The notes: generated from the sequence alone by a model not told the origin. Positions 51,770-60,370 are shown, counted from the first letter of the stretch. The stretch is 64,000 nucleotides of DNA from Streptomyces bambusae (GCF_020532645.1 NZ_JAJAUZ010000005.1:124001-188000), one strand, 5' to 3'. Made by a program: numbers and translations.

Positions 51770-52225
51770 ATGACCGCCACCGGCACGCTCACCACCGGCC
51801 ACGTGGGCCTGAACGTCACCGACCTCGCCCGCTCGCTCGCCTTCTACCGCGAGGCCCTCGGCTTCGGCCTGCTGGGCGAGGGCAAGGAGGCCGGCCGCCG
51901 GTACGCCTTCCTCGGCCAGGACGGCGTCCTCGTCCTGACCCTGTGGGAGCAGGCCGAAGGCGCCTTCGCGCCGGCCGCCGCGGGCCTGCACCACCTGGCC
52001 CTGTCCGCGGCCTCGATGGACGAGGTCCGGGCCCACGAGGCCCGGCTCAAGGACCTGGGCGTGACCTTCGCCCACGAGGGCGTGGTCGCCCATGCCGAGG
52101 GCGCGGCCTCGGGCGGGATCTTCTTCCACGACCCGGACGGCACCCGCCTGGAGATCTCCGCCCCGGCCGGCGCCGAAGACGCTCCCGCCCCCTCGGGCGC
52201 CGCCCCCACCTGCGGGTTCTTCTAG
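51770..52225 (+). CDS. VOC-superfamily (glyoxalase/bleomycin-resistance fold) protein
   Basis: 151 residues forming the paired beta-alpha-beta-beta-beta modules of the vicinal-oxygen-chelate fold. HVGLNVTDLARSLAFYREAL is the first metal-binding strand-helix, LHHLALSAASMDEV the second module, and GGIFFHDPDGTRLEIS the C-terminal block. It may be a lactoylglutathione-type lyase, dioxygenase or drug-binding protein; the substrate is unknown. GAAGGGG precedes the ATG. A broken flavin-reductase-fold gene follows after 48 bp and both are probably cotranscribed. Confidence 0.85.
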   Translation: MTATGTLTTGHVGLNVTDLARSLAFYREALGFGLLGEGKEAGRRYAFLGQDGVLVLTLWEQAEGAFAPAAAGLHHLALSAASMDEVRAHEARLKDLGVTFAHEGVVAHAEGAASGGIFFHDPDGTRLEISAPAGAEDAPAPSGAAPTCGFF

Positions 52226-52273
52226 ACACGGTCGGTCGGCAGCAGTACGTCGTCAGGAGAGGCGGAGACGGTC

Positions 52274-53245
52274 ATGGCAACAGCAGGCGCACCGGTCGGC
52301 GGCCCCTACCACCAGGGCTCCCGCACCGTGCAGGACCGGGTCGGGGTCCGGGAGCTCGCCGACCACGTCGGCCGGTCGATCGGCCCCGGCATCCGGGACG
52401 TCGCCGCCGCCTTCCTCGGCGTACAGCCGTTCCTCGTCGTCGGGGCCGCCGATGCGGCCGGCCCCGACGGCCGCCTGTGGGCCTCCCTGCTCACCGGCAC
52501 GCCGGGATTCGTCCGGGCCACCGGCCCGCACCGGATGGCCGTCGCCGGCGGGGTCCCGGACGGGGACCCGCTCGCCGGCGCCCTCGCCGCCCCCGGCACC
52601 GCCGTCGGCACCATCGCCCTCGACCCGCGCACCCGCCGCCGGATGCGCCTCAACGGCACCCTGGAGCCGACCCCGCGCGGGTTCGCGGTCACCGCACGGC
52701 AGGTCTTCTCCAACTGCCCCAAGTACCTGCAGAAACGGCAGCCGCTGGGCCCCGCCGGGGACGGCCCCGGCATCGTCCGCCGCGGCTCCTCCCTCACCCC
52801 GGACCAGCAGCGGGCCGTCCGCAGCGCCGACACCTTCTTCATCGCCAGCACCGCCGGCGACGGGGTGGACGCCAGCCACCGCGGCGGCAACCCCGGCTTC
52901 GTCGAGGTCCGCTCCGCGACCGAACTCGCCTGGCCCGACTAGCCGGGCAACGCCATGTTCCTGACCCTCGGCAACCTGGCCGCCGACCCCCGCGCCGGAC
53001 TCCTCTTCCCCGTCTGGGAGACCGGCCGCACCCTCCAGCTCACCGGCCGGGCGCGTACCGAATTCGGCGAGGACGGCTCCCGTACCGTCCGCTTCACCGT
53101 GGAGGAGGCCGTCGAGGCCCTGCATCCGGGCCGGCTGCTGTGGAGCACCCCCGAGTACTCCCCGGCCAACCTCCCCGTCCCCGCCCCGGTCCCCGCCCCC
53201 GGATCCGCAGCCGCCCCGGATCACCGCGGGAGGACGACCACGTAG
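52274..53245 (+). pseudogene. Pyridoxamine-5'-phosphate-oxidase-fold flavoprotein with an in-frame TAG
   Basis: The frame reads continuously from ATG 52274 to a stop at 53245 apart from one TAG at 52940-52942. The part before it (222 residues: FLGVQPFLVVGAADAAGPDG, VFSNCPKYLQKRQP, DGVDASHRGGNPGFVEV) and the part after it (PGNAMFLTLGNLAADPRAGL, LQLTGRARTEF) are consecutive pieces of one family. The stop falls exactly where the family has Tyr (WPD-Y-PGN), so TAC to TAG is a one-base change. If read through, the protein would have 323 residues, the normal length. It may be a real mutation, a sequencing error or a suppressed stop. The 3' end overlaps the convergent gene by 25 bp. Confidence 0.75.
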
Positions 53246-54216
53246 GCCGCCGGGTCGCGGTCGCCGGACGCCGTCAGGGCGGTCCGGATGACCGCGGCCT
53301 GCTGCTCGGCGTGGTCCCGCAGCTTGCGCGGCGTGATGTACACGACCGTCAGCCCCAGCCGCTCCAGGTGCTCCCGCTTGCGCGCGTACTCCGTCCACTG
53401 GTCGTCGCCGCCCTGACGGGGTGCCCGGGTGTCCAGCTCCACCGCCACCGCCTGGTCCGGCCAGTACGCGTCCACCCCGCCCAGCTGCGGGCCGCCCGGC
53501 AGTCGCAGGTCCACGTTCCACAGCGGCTCCGGCAGGCCGAACACCCGCACCAGCTCGTACAGCCGGTCCTCGGCGATCGCCCGCCCCTCCGCCAGCAGCG
53601 AGTCCACCGCGTCCACCACGTGCGGCCGGCTCAGCAGCCGGGCCGCCGTCAGCTCCCGCACCACCGCCGCCGGATCGCAGTGCCCGCCGCGCACCGCCTC
53701 GCTCAGCAGCCGCCGGACCGTGCCCGCGTCGTCCAGGTCCGCCACCGCGTCGGCCAGCGCCCGCGCCACCGGCGCCACCGGCACCCCGGTGACCTGCACC
53801 GGCTGCGGTACGACGGGCGCCCGCACCAGGTGCACCCAGCCGACCGACCGCAGCCGCCGGGTGCCCGGCACCAGCACGTCGATCCGGTCCAGCGCGAGCA
53901 GCGGCGGAGCGGCCGAGAACCCGTACAGCGCCAGCGCCGCCGCCCCCGTGATCATCGCCTCGCCGCCGCGCCGGCCGGCGTACAGCAGCGCGCCGTGCAG
54001 CCGCTCCTCGCTCGTCGGCACGCCCGGGTGCAGCAGGAACACCCCGGGCAGCACCTGCTGCCAGGGCCCGCCGGGCCGGCAGCGCTCGGACGTGTCGGAG
54101 GGCGTGATCCCGTGCTGCCGCAGCTGGCTGACGCTCAGGATGCGCGGCTTGCTGCCGGTGAGGTGCTGGAGCGGCCGGGGGATCGAAACACCGTGGAAGG
54201 TGGGGGAGTTGTTCAT
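53221..54216 (-). CDS. AbiEi-antitoxin-like and nuclease-fold-like protein of unknown function
   Basis: 331 residues. The N-terminal part (LSVSQLRQHGITPSDTSERC, QQVLPGVFLLHPGVP, ITGAAALALYGF) resembles the AbiEi-type winged-helix antitoxin/regulator domain. The C-terminal part (QLGGVDAYWPDQAVAVELDT, RKREHLERLGLTVVYITPRK) looks like the core of a Vsr/DUF559 PD-(D/E)xK nuclease, with D, ExD and a basic residue in order. Whether it cuts DNA is not known. No AbiEii toxin is adjacent. The start is ATG 54216 with only a weak ribosome-binding site; GCCCG/CGGGC at 54286-54305 lies in its upstream region. Confidence 0.6.
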   Translation of the reverse strand: MNNSPTFHGVSIPRPLQHLTGSKPRILSVSQLRQHGITPSDTSERCRPGGPWQQVLPGVFLLHPGVPTSEERLHGALLYAGRRGGEAMITGAAALALYGFSAAPPLLALDRIDVLVPGTRRLRSVGWVHLVRAPVVPQPVQVTGVPVAPVARALADAVADLDDAGTVRRLLSEAVRGGHCDPAAVVRELTAARLLSRPHVVDAVDSLLAEGRAIAEDRLYELVRVFGLPEPLWNVDLRLPGGPQLGGVDAYWPDQAVAVELDTRAPRQGGDDQWTEYARKREHLERLGLTVVYITPRKLRDHAEQQAAVIRTALTASGDRDPAAYVVVLPR

Positions 54217-54422
54217 GAAGCGGAGATTCCCGCTCCCTCCGGGCTCTCTAACCGCTGTTACGCGCCCGTCGACAAATCCGGACAAGCCCGCACTAAAGTA
54301 CGGGCGTTCGACTGCCGACACTGCGCAGCGCCCGGACCCGTGCGCCCGGCCCCGAACCGCGCCCGGACCCGTACGCGCAGATGCGGGCGGCGCGGGGGAC
54401 ACCTGCCCCCGCCCCGCCCGCA

Positions 54423-54454
54423 CCGTCACCGCGTCAGGCCGTCACCGCGTCAGG
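54423..54454 (+). repeat. 16-bp tandem duplication over the pepN stop
   Basis: CCGTCACCGCGTCAGG occurs twice back to back at 54423-54438 and 54439-54454. The pepN stop codon (TGA, 54452-54450 on the minus strand) is in the second copy, so the duplication leaves the protein end unchanged. Confidence 0.9.
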
Positions 54455-57002
54455 CGGTGGCCCCGTCGCAGGCCTGCGCCCGCAGCGCGCGGGCCAGGTC
54501 GTCGCGGGACTCCAGCACCAGCCGGCGCAGCGCCGGCGCCGCGTCCTCGTGCGCCGCCAGCCACGCGTCCGTCGCGTCCAGCGTGGCCTGGTCGTCCTGG
54601 AGCGACGGGTACAGCCCGCGCACCACGTCCATGCCGATCTGGATGGACCGCTCGGCCCACAGCCGCTCGATCACCTCGAAGTACTTCGGGGCGTACGGCG
54701 CCAGCAGCTCCCGCTGGGTCGGCTGCGCGTGACCCGAGATGGTGGCCTCCACCAGCGCGTTCGACAGCGCGTCCGACTCCACCACGGCCGCCCAGGACTG
54801 CGCCTTCACTGCTGCCGAGGGCCGCGCGGCCAGGCAGCGCACCGAGTGCCGCTTGCCCGAGGCGGTGTCGTCGCGGGACAGCTCCGCCGCGATCCGCTCC
54901 TCGTCGGCGAGCCCGTGGGCCGCCAGCGGGGCCAGCATGTCCCAGCGCAGCTCCTGGTCCACGTCCAGCCCGTCGATCCGCGCCGAGCCGTCCAGCAGCC
55001 CCTGGAGCAGCTGGAAGTCCGCGTCCGTGGTCGCCCCGGCCGCGAAGAACCGGGCCCAGGTCAGCTGGTGCTCGGAGCCCGGCTCGGCCAGCCGCAGCTC
55101 GTGCAGCGCCCCCGCCGACAGCTGCCGGGAGCCCTGCTCCCGCCACTGCGGGGCCGCGTAGTGGGTGATCGCCGTGCCGGCCTGCGCGTGCAGCATCTGC
55201 AGCACGCCCACGTCCGTCTCGCGGCCCGCGAACGCCAGCACCAGCGTGATGAAGTCGCGGGCCGGCATCAGGCCGTCGCGGGTCATGTTCCACAGCGCCG
55301 ACCAGCACAGCGCCCGCGCCAGCGGGTCCGTCAGGTCGCCCAGGTGCCGGCGCAGCGTGTCCAGCGAACCCTCGTCGAAGCGGATCTTGCAGTAGGTCAG
55401 GTCCTCGTCGTTGACCAGGACCAGGTCCGGCCGCTCGTTCCCGGTCAGCTCCGCGACCTCGGTGCGCGCCCCGGCCACGTCCACCTCGGCCTGCGCGTAG
55501 CGCACCAGCGCGCCGTCCGTGAGCCGGTAGAGGCCGACGGCCACCCGGTGCGGGCGCAGCACGTCGCCGTCCTGGAGGACGGCCAGCCCGGTGATCCGGC
55601 CCTCGGCGTCGTACGTCACCGCCGGGGTGAGCGCGTTCACGCCGGCGGTCTGCAGCCAGGCCTGCGTCCAGGCGCCCATGTCGCGGCCGGACACCTCGGC
55701 CAGCACGGTCAGCAGGTCGTCGAGGGTGGTGTTGCCGTACGCGTTCGCCTTGAAGTAGCGGCGGGCGCCTTCCAGGAAGGCGTCCCGGCCCACGTACGCG
55801 ACGAGCTGCTTGAGGACGGCCGCACCCTTGGCGTAGGTGATGCCGTCGAAGTTGAGCTTGGCGTCCTCCAGGTCACGGATGTCGGCCGTGATCGGGTGGG
55901 TGGAGGGCAGCTGGTCGGCGCGGTAGGCCCACGCCTTGCGGTTGTTGGCGAAGGTGACCCAGGCCTGGTCGAAACGGGTGGCCTCGACCTGCGAGAAGGA
56001 GCCCATGAAGTCCGCGAAGGACTCCTTGAGCCACAGGTCGTCCCACCACTTCATGGTGACGAGGTCGCCGAACCACATGTGGGCCATCTCGTGCAGGATC
56101 GTGTTGCAGCGCCGCTCGTAGGACGCCCGGGTGACCTTGCCGCGGAAGATGTACTCCTCGCGGAAGGTGACCATGCCCGGGTTCTCCATGGCGCCGAGGT
56201 TGTACTCGGGCACGAACGCCTGGTCGTACTTGCCGAACGGGTACGGGAAGTCGAAGTTCTCGTGGAAGAAGTCGAAGCCCTGCTTGGTGACGAGGAAGAC
56301 GTCGTCCGCGTCGAAGTGCTTCGCCAGCCCCTTGCGGCACATCGCGCCCAGCGGGATCGTCAGGTCCCCGCGGGTGTAGGTGTCCGTGACGTAGTGGTAC
56401 GGGCCCGCCACGACGCAGGTGATGTACGTCGAGATCGGCGCGGTCTCCGCGAACCGGCGGGTGTCACCCTCGCGGGACTCCTCGGCCCCGTTGCTCCACA
56501 CGTGCCAGCCGGCCGGCGCGGACACCTCGAAGCGGAACCGCGCCTTGAGGTCCGGCTGCTCGAAGTTGGCGAAGACCCGGCGGGCATCGGCCGGCTCGTA
56601 CTGGGTGTAGAGGTAGACCTCGCCGTCCTCCGGGTCGACGAACCGGTGCATGCCCTCGCCGGTCCGGCTGTAGGCGCAGTTCGCGTCGACGACCAGGACG
56701 TTCTCGGCGGCGAGGCCGTCCAGTGCGATCCGGGTGCCGTCGAAGACGGCGGTCGGGTCCAGCTCCTGCCCGTTGAGGGTGACGGAGTTCACCGACGGGG
56801 CGACCAGGTCCGCGAAGCTCGACGCGCCGGGCACGGCCGAGCGGAAGCGGAGGGTGGTCACCGAGCGGAATGTGCGAGGTCCGTCCGCCGGCTCGGCCTC
56901 GTCCACCGCCGAGCGCAGGTCCAGCGAGACCTCGTACGCGTCGACGGACAGCAGCTCGGCCCGCTCGCGGGCTTCGTCGCGGGACAGATTCTCACCGGGC
57001 AC
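54450..57002 (-). CDS. pepN: Aminopeptidase N (M1 family)
   Basis: Zinc metallopeptidase of 850 residues removing N-terminal amino acids from peptides. The GAMEN substrate-binding motif lies near residue 270 in EYNLGAMENPGM, and the zinc site is HEMAHMWFGD near 304 with the third ligand Glu in WLKESFADF about 20 residues on. The N-terminal beta-domain and C-terminal ERAP1-like helical half are present, so the gene is complete. GTG 57002 gives VPGENLSRDEARERAELL and has GAAGGAG 5 bp upstream; the GTG six bases before it would abut that site. It is cytoplasmic and probably monocistronic. Confidence 0.95.
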   Translation of the reverse strand: MPGENLSRDEARERAELLSVDAYEVSLDLRSAVDEAEPADGPRTFRSVTTLRFRSAVPGASSFADLVAPSVNSVTLNGQELDPTAVFDGTRIALDGLAAENVLVVDANCAYSRTGEGMHRFVDPEDGEVYLYTQYEPADARRVFANFEQPDLKARFRFEVSAPAGWHVWSNGAEESREGDTRRFAETAPISTYITCVVAGPYHYVTDTYTRGDLTIPLGAMCRKGLAKHFDADDVFLVTKQGFDFFHENFDFPYPFGKYDQAFVPEYNLGAMENPGMVTFREEYIFRGKVTRASYERRCNTILHEMAHMWFGDLVTMKWWDDLWLKESFADFMGSFSQVEATRFDQAWVTFANNRKAWAYRADQLPSTHPITADIRDLEDAKLNFDGITYAKGAAVLKQLVAYVGRDAFLEGARRYFKANAYGNTTLDDLLTVLAEVSGRDMGAWTQAWLQTAGVNALTPAVTYDAEGRITGLAVLQDGDVLRPHRVAVGLYRLTDGALVRYAQAEVDVAGARTEVAELTGNERPDLVLVNDEDLTYCKIRFDEGSLDTLRRHLGDLTDPLARALCWSALWNMTRDGLMPARDFITLVLAFAGRETDVGVLQMLHAQAGTAITHYAAPQWREQGSRQLSAGALHELRLAEPGSEHQLTWARFFAAGATTDADFQLLQGLLDGSARIDGLDVDQELRWDMLAPLAAHGLADEERIAAELSRDDTASGKRHSVRCLAARPSAAVKAQSWAAVVESDALSNALVEATISGHAQPTQRELLAPYAPKYFEVIERLWAERSIQIGMDVVRGLYPSLQDDQATLDATDAWLAAHEDAAPALRRLVLESRDDLARALRAQACDGATA

Positions 57003-57135
57003 GGGCACTCCTTCGTGCAGTTCGCCTCAACATCGATCACCCGATCCTCCCACGGGGAATGCGCCGGACCGCGGGCCGGTTGGCGTGGTGGACGCCCATG
57101 TGAGGCGTACGGGAACGAACGAGCAGAGGAGAGAC

Positions 57136-57783
57136 ATGTCGGACACCCAGGTGCGCGAGAAGACGCCCGTCGACTTCTGGTTCGACCCGCTCTGCCCCTG
57201 GGCCTGGATGACGTCCCGCTGGATGCTGGAGGTCGAGAAGGTCCGCGACGTCGAGGTGCGCTGGCACGTGATGAGCCTCGCCGTCCTGAACGAGAACAAG
57301 CTCGACGAGCTGCCCGAGGTCTACCGGGACCTCCTCGGCCCCAAGGGCTGGGCCCCGGTCCGCGTGGTGATCGCCGCCCAGCAGAAGCACGGCGACGAGA
57401 TCACCGGCAAGCTGTACACGGCTCTGGGCACGCGGATCCACAACGAGGGCCAGGGCCCGACCCGCGAGGTCATCGCCGCCGCCCTGGACGAGGTCGGCCT
57501 GCCGGCCGAGCTGCTGAAGTACGCCGACTCCGACGAGTACGACCTGGTGCTCCGGGAGTCGCACGCCGAGGGCATCAACCGGGTCGGCCAGGACGTCGGC
57601 ACCCCGGTCATCTCCGTGCCCGGCACGGACGGCAAGGACGTCGCCTTCTTCGGCCCGGTGGTCACCCCGACCCCGCGCGGCGAGGACGCGGCCCGGCTGT
57701 GGGACGGCACCCTGCTGGTCGCCGCCACCCCCGGCTTCTACGAGATCAAGCGCACGCGCGTGCAGGGCCCGAGCTTCGAGTAG
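57136..57783 (+). CDS. DsbA-like mycothiol-dependent reductase (Rv2466c family)
   Basis: 215 residues, thioredoxin fold with helical insertion. The family is known in mycobacteria as a mycothiol-dependent nitroreductase/oxidoreductase (Rv2466c), induced by oxidative stress. The start MSDTQVREKTPVDFWFDPLC is followed at 20-23 by Cys-Pro-Trp-Ala: the resolving cysteine of the mycobacterial CPWC motif is replaced by Ala, so only Cys20 remains. Other family blocks are SRWMLEVEKVRDVEVRWHVM, LNENKLDELPEVYRDLLG, GTPVISVPGTDGKDVAFFGP and YEIKRTRVQGPSFE. GGAGAG precedes the ATG. A strong terminator follows. Confidence 0.87.
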   Translation: MSDTQVREKTPVDFWFDPLCPWAWMTSRWMLEVEKVRDVEVRWHVMSLAVLNENKLDELPEVYRDLLGPKGWAPVRVVIAAQQKHGDEITGKLYTALGTRIHNEGQGPTREVIAAALDEVGLPAELLKYADSDEYDLVLRESHAEGINRVGQDVGTPVISVPGTDGKDVAFFGPVVTPTPRGEDAARLWDGTLLVAATPGFYEIKRTRVQGPSFE

Positions 57784-57809
57784 GAGCGCCCGCGGTTCCC
57801 GGCATGCAG

Positions 57810-57846
57810 AAGGCCCCCGTCGAGTCACGTCCTCGACGGGGGCCTT
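57810..57846. terminator. Strong bidirectional terminator between the DsbA-like gene and sodF
   Basis: A perfect 15-bp stem, AAGGCCCCCGTCGAG (57810-57824) with CTCGACGGGGGCCTT (57832-57846), loop TCACGTC. It is convergent and serves both flanking genes. Confidence 0.92.
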
Positions 57847-57912
57847 CCGTTACACACGTCCGCCGTGAAGGTTGAGAAGACGATCACGAGGCGGACGGCT
57901 CGGAGGTGCGGA

Positions 57913-58569
57913 TCAGCCCTTGACGGGGATCAGCAGCGGGGTGTTCGCCTTGGCGTCGGCGTAGCGCTTGGCCACGTCCTGCCAGTTGACGACGTTCCAC
58001 ATGGCCTCGATGAAGTCGACCTTCTGGTTCTTGTACTGCAGGTAGAAGGCGTGCTCCCAGGCGTCGAAGACCAGGATCGGGGTGCTGGCCACGCCCACGT
58101 TGCCCTGGTGGTCGTAGACCTGCTCGACGACCAGGCGGCCGCTGACCGGCTCGTACGCGAGCACGCCCCAGCCGGAGCCCTGGGTGGCCGAAGAGGCGAA
58201 GGTGAGCTGCTTCTTGAACTTCTCGAAGGAGCCGAAGGACTCGGTGATCGCGTCCGCCAGCTCGCCCACGCCGTCGGCCGCGGTGGGCTCGCCGCCGCCC
58301 TCGCCGGTCTTGGGGCTGGCCATGTTGTGCCAGTAGATGCTGTGCAGGATGTGGCCGGAGAGGTGGAAGGCCAGGTTCTTCTCCAGGCCGTTGAGCGCGC
58401 CCCAGTTCTCCTTGTCCCGGGCCTCCGCCAGCTGCTCCAGCGTGGTGTTGGCCCCCGTGACGTAGGCCGCGTGGTGCTTGTCGTGGTGCAGCTCGATGAT
58501 CTGCGGGTTGATCACCGGCTCCAGCGCCGCGTAGTCGTACGGCAGTTCGGGAAGCGTGTAGATCGGCAT
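57913..58569 (-). CDS. sodF: Iron/manganese-type superoxide dismutase
   Basis: Converts superoxide to O2 and H2O2 in the cytoplasm. 218 residues. Metal ligands are His28 in [14 protein letters not shown], His76 in [14 protein letters not shown], and Asp169/His173 in [28 protein letters not shown] and [12 protein letters not shown] also fit. Streptomyces usually have a nickel SOD (sodN) and this iron SOD, switched by Nur. A Nur-type box lies 35 bp upstream of the start. ATG 58569 gives [18 protein letters not shown], the canonical N-terminus. A larger frame upstream is rejected. Confidence 0.93.
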   Translation of the reverse strand: MPIYTLPELPYDYAALEPVINPQIIELHHDKHHAAYVTGANTTLEQLAEARDKENWGALNGLEKNLAFHLSGHILHSIYWHNMASPKTGEGGGEPTAADGVGELADAITESFGSFEKFKKQLTFASSATQGSGWGVLAYEPVSGRLVVEQVYDHQGNVGVASTPILVFDAWEHAFYLQYKNQKVDFIEAMWNVVNWQDVAKRYADAKANTPLLIPVKG

Positions 58570-58603
58570 ACGTGAATCGGTCCCCTCGGCATGCTCACTG
58601 CTA

Positions 58604-58620
58604 TTGCAATCAATGCGCAA
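58604..58620 (-). promoter_or_regulatory. Nur-like (Fur family) operator upstream of sodF
   Basis: On the minus strand TTGCGC-N5-TTGCAA, matching the direct-repeat hexamer layout reported for Nur boxes (from memory, tGaCaa-N5-tTGcaa type). It can also be read as a TTGC/GCAA inverted repeat. It lies in an AT-rich promoter region 35 bp before the ATG, where nickel-loaded Nur would repress. Confidence 0.65.
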
Positions 58621-58707
58621 CTGCACGCTAGCAGTATCTATTCCGCTGATCATGTAAGGGTCACCTCACCCTGGGCCTTGGCGCAGCAGGGGACGGAGGC
58701 ATGCCGA

Positions 58708-58736
58708 AGGCCCCCGGCGCGGTGCGCCGGGGGCCT
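58708..58736 (-). terminator. Terminator of the first permease gene
   Basis: AGGCCCCCGGCGC (58708-58720) and GCGCCGGGGGCCT (58724-58736) form a perfect 13-bp stem with a GGT loop, 32 bp after the minus-strand stop at 58768 and away from the sodF promoter. Confidence 0.85.
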
Positions 58737-58767
58737 CGGAGAAGGGGAAGGAGGGGAGGGCGGCCGG

Positions 58768-60180
58768 TCAGGCGGCCGCGCGCCGACCGGCGGTCCGCTG
58801 CCGGACGTATCCGGTGACGGCCAGGGCCGCCGTCAGCCCGCCGGTGAACAGCACCTGCACCCGCGTGTCGGCGTCCCACGCCATCAGACCGAGCACGCCC
58901 ACCACCCCGGCCAGCGCCACCCACGTCAGGTACGGGAAGCCCCACATCCGCACGACCAGCTTCTCCGGCGCCTCCCGCTCCAGCCGGCGGCGCAGCACGA
59001 ACTGCGAGACCGCGATGAAGCCCCAGACGACCAGGATCACGCCGCCGACCATGTTCAGCAGCCAGGCGAACAGGGTGTCCGGGTACCAGTACGACAGCAG
59101 CACGGTGACGAAACCGAAGCCGGAGGAGGCCAGCACCGCGCGCCGCGGCACCCCCCGCGTGACCGTGCCCAGCGCCTTCGGGCCCTGGCCGCGGGCCACC
59201 AGCGAGTACGCCATGCGCGAGGAGCCGTAGATGTTCGCGTTCATCGCGGACAGCAGGGCGATCAGGATGACCACGTTCATGATCTGGCCGCCGCCGGGCA
59301 CGCCGAGCCGGTCCAGCGTCGCGGCGTACGGGCCCAGTTCGGTGACGGCCTCGTCGTCCCACGGCACCAGCGTGACGATGACCAGCATGGAGCCGACGTA
59401 GACGACCGCGATCCGCCACATGGTGGTCCGCACGGCCTTGGCGACGCCGCGCACCGGGTCCTCGGACTCGGCGGCCGCGATCGTGACCGTCTCCAGGCCG
59501 CCGTACGCGACCACCGAGGCCAGCAGGCCGACGAGCAGACCGCTCACCCCGGTCGGCAGGAAGCCGCCGTCGCCCAGCAGATGGGCGGTGCCGGGGGCGT
59601 CGCTGCCGGGCAGCACCCCCAGGATCGCGAGCACGCCCAGCCCCAGGAACAGGGCGATCGCGCCGATCTTCAGGGCGGCGAACCAGAACTCGAACTCGCC
59701 GAAGTTCTTCACCGCGGCCAGGTTGCTGCCGCAGAAGAAGGCCATGAAGACCAGCACCCACAGCCAGGACGGGGTGCCCGGCAGCCAGCCCTGCACGATG
59801 TGCGCCGCGCCGATCGCCTCGATCGCCACGCCCACGCACAGCAGCGTCCAGAACATCCAGCCCGCGGTGAAGCCGGCCCACGGGCCGATGGCCCGCTCGG
59901 CGTGCACGGAGAAGGAGCCGGACGCCGGGTTCGCCGCGGACATCTCGCCGAGCATCCGCATCACGAACATGACCAGCACGCCGGACGCGGCGTAAGCGAG
60001 CACGATCGAGGGCCCCGCGGCCGCGATGCCGGCACCGGAGCCGACGAACAGTCCGGCGCCGATGACCCCGCCGAGGGCGATCATCGAAAGGTGGCGCTGC
60101 TTGAGGCCGCCTCCCAGCGAGGAGCCGGTGGCGGGGTCCGCCTGCTGCTGTCCGGGCGGTGTGAGCGTGGTCTGGGGCAT
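58768..60180 (-). CDS. Amino-acid permease 1 (APC family, AnsP/GabP type)
   Basis: 470 residues with about twelve membrane helices; a proton-driven amino-acid importer. The motifs KQRHLSMIALGGVIGAGLFVGSG (helix 1), MRMLGEMSAANPASGSFSVHAERAIG (helix 2 and loop), FGEFEFWFAALKIGAI and GGLETVTIAAAESEDPVRGVAKAVR are those of the GabP/AnsP/ProY group. It is about 60 % similar by eye to the next permease. The substrate cannot be assigned. The ATG at 60180 aligns with the family N-terminus. Confidence 0.9.
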   Translation of the reverse strand: MPQTTLTPPGQQQADPATGSSLGGGLKQRHLSMIALGGVIGAGLFVGSGAGIAAAGPSIVLAYAASGVLVMFVMRMLGEMSAANPASGSFSVHAERAIGPWAGFTAGWMFWTLLCVGVAIEAIGAAHIVQGWLPGTPSWLWVLVFMAFFCGSNLAAVKNFGEFEFWFAALKIGAIALFLGLGVLAILGVLPGSDAPGTAHLLGDGGFLPTGVSGLLVGLLASVVAYGGLETVTIAAAESEDPVRGVAKAVRTTMWRIAVVYVGSMLVIVTLVPWDDEAVTELGPYAATLDRLGVPGGGQIMNVVILIALLSAMNANIYGSSRMAYSLVARGQGPKALGTVTRGVPRRAVLASSGFGFVTVLLSYWYPDTLFAWLLNMVGGVILVVWGFIAVSQFVLRRRLEREAPEKLVVRMWGFPYLTWVALAGVVGVLGLMAWDADTRVQVLFTGGLTAALAVTGYVRQRTAGRRAAA

Positions 60181-60304
60181 GAGGGACCTGTCCGTTTGCG
60201 GTGGGACGGGGAGGGATGCACCAGTCTGATCAATGTCCGCGGAACGGACGGATCGTGTCCGCTATCCGGACACCCGCATGACCCGCCGTGATCACTCCCG
60301 CACC

Positions 60305-60370
60305 CTCGACCCACCCCCGGCCCACCCTCGACCCACCCCCGGCCCACCCCCGACCCACCCCCGGCCCACC
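60305..60370 (+). repeat. Three 22-bp tandem repeats
   Basis: Units at 60305-60326, 60327-60348 and 60349-60370, (C/C)(T/C)CGACCCACCCCCGGCCCACC; the first two are identical and the third differs by one base. A degenerate partial copy follows to about 60396. The period does not change any reading frame because none is used. Confidence 0.8.

Noticed and set aside
53246..54449. A type IV toxin-antitoxin (AbiE) pair.
   Set aside because: Only an AbiEi-like protein is present; no AbiEii nucleotidyltransferase motif (GSxxxDxD) was found next to it.
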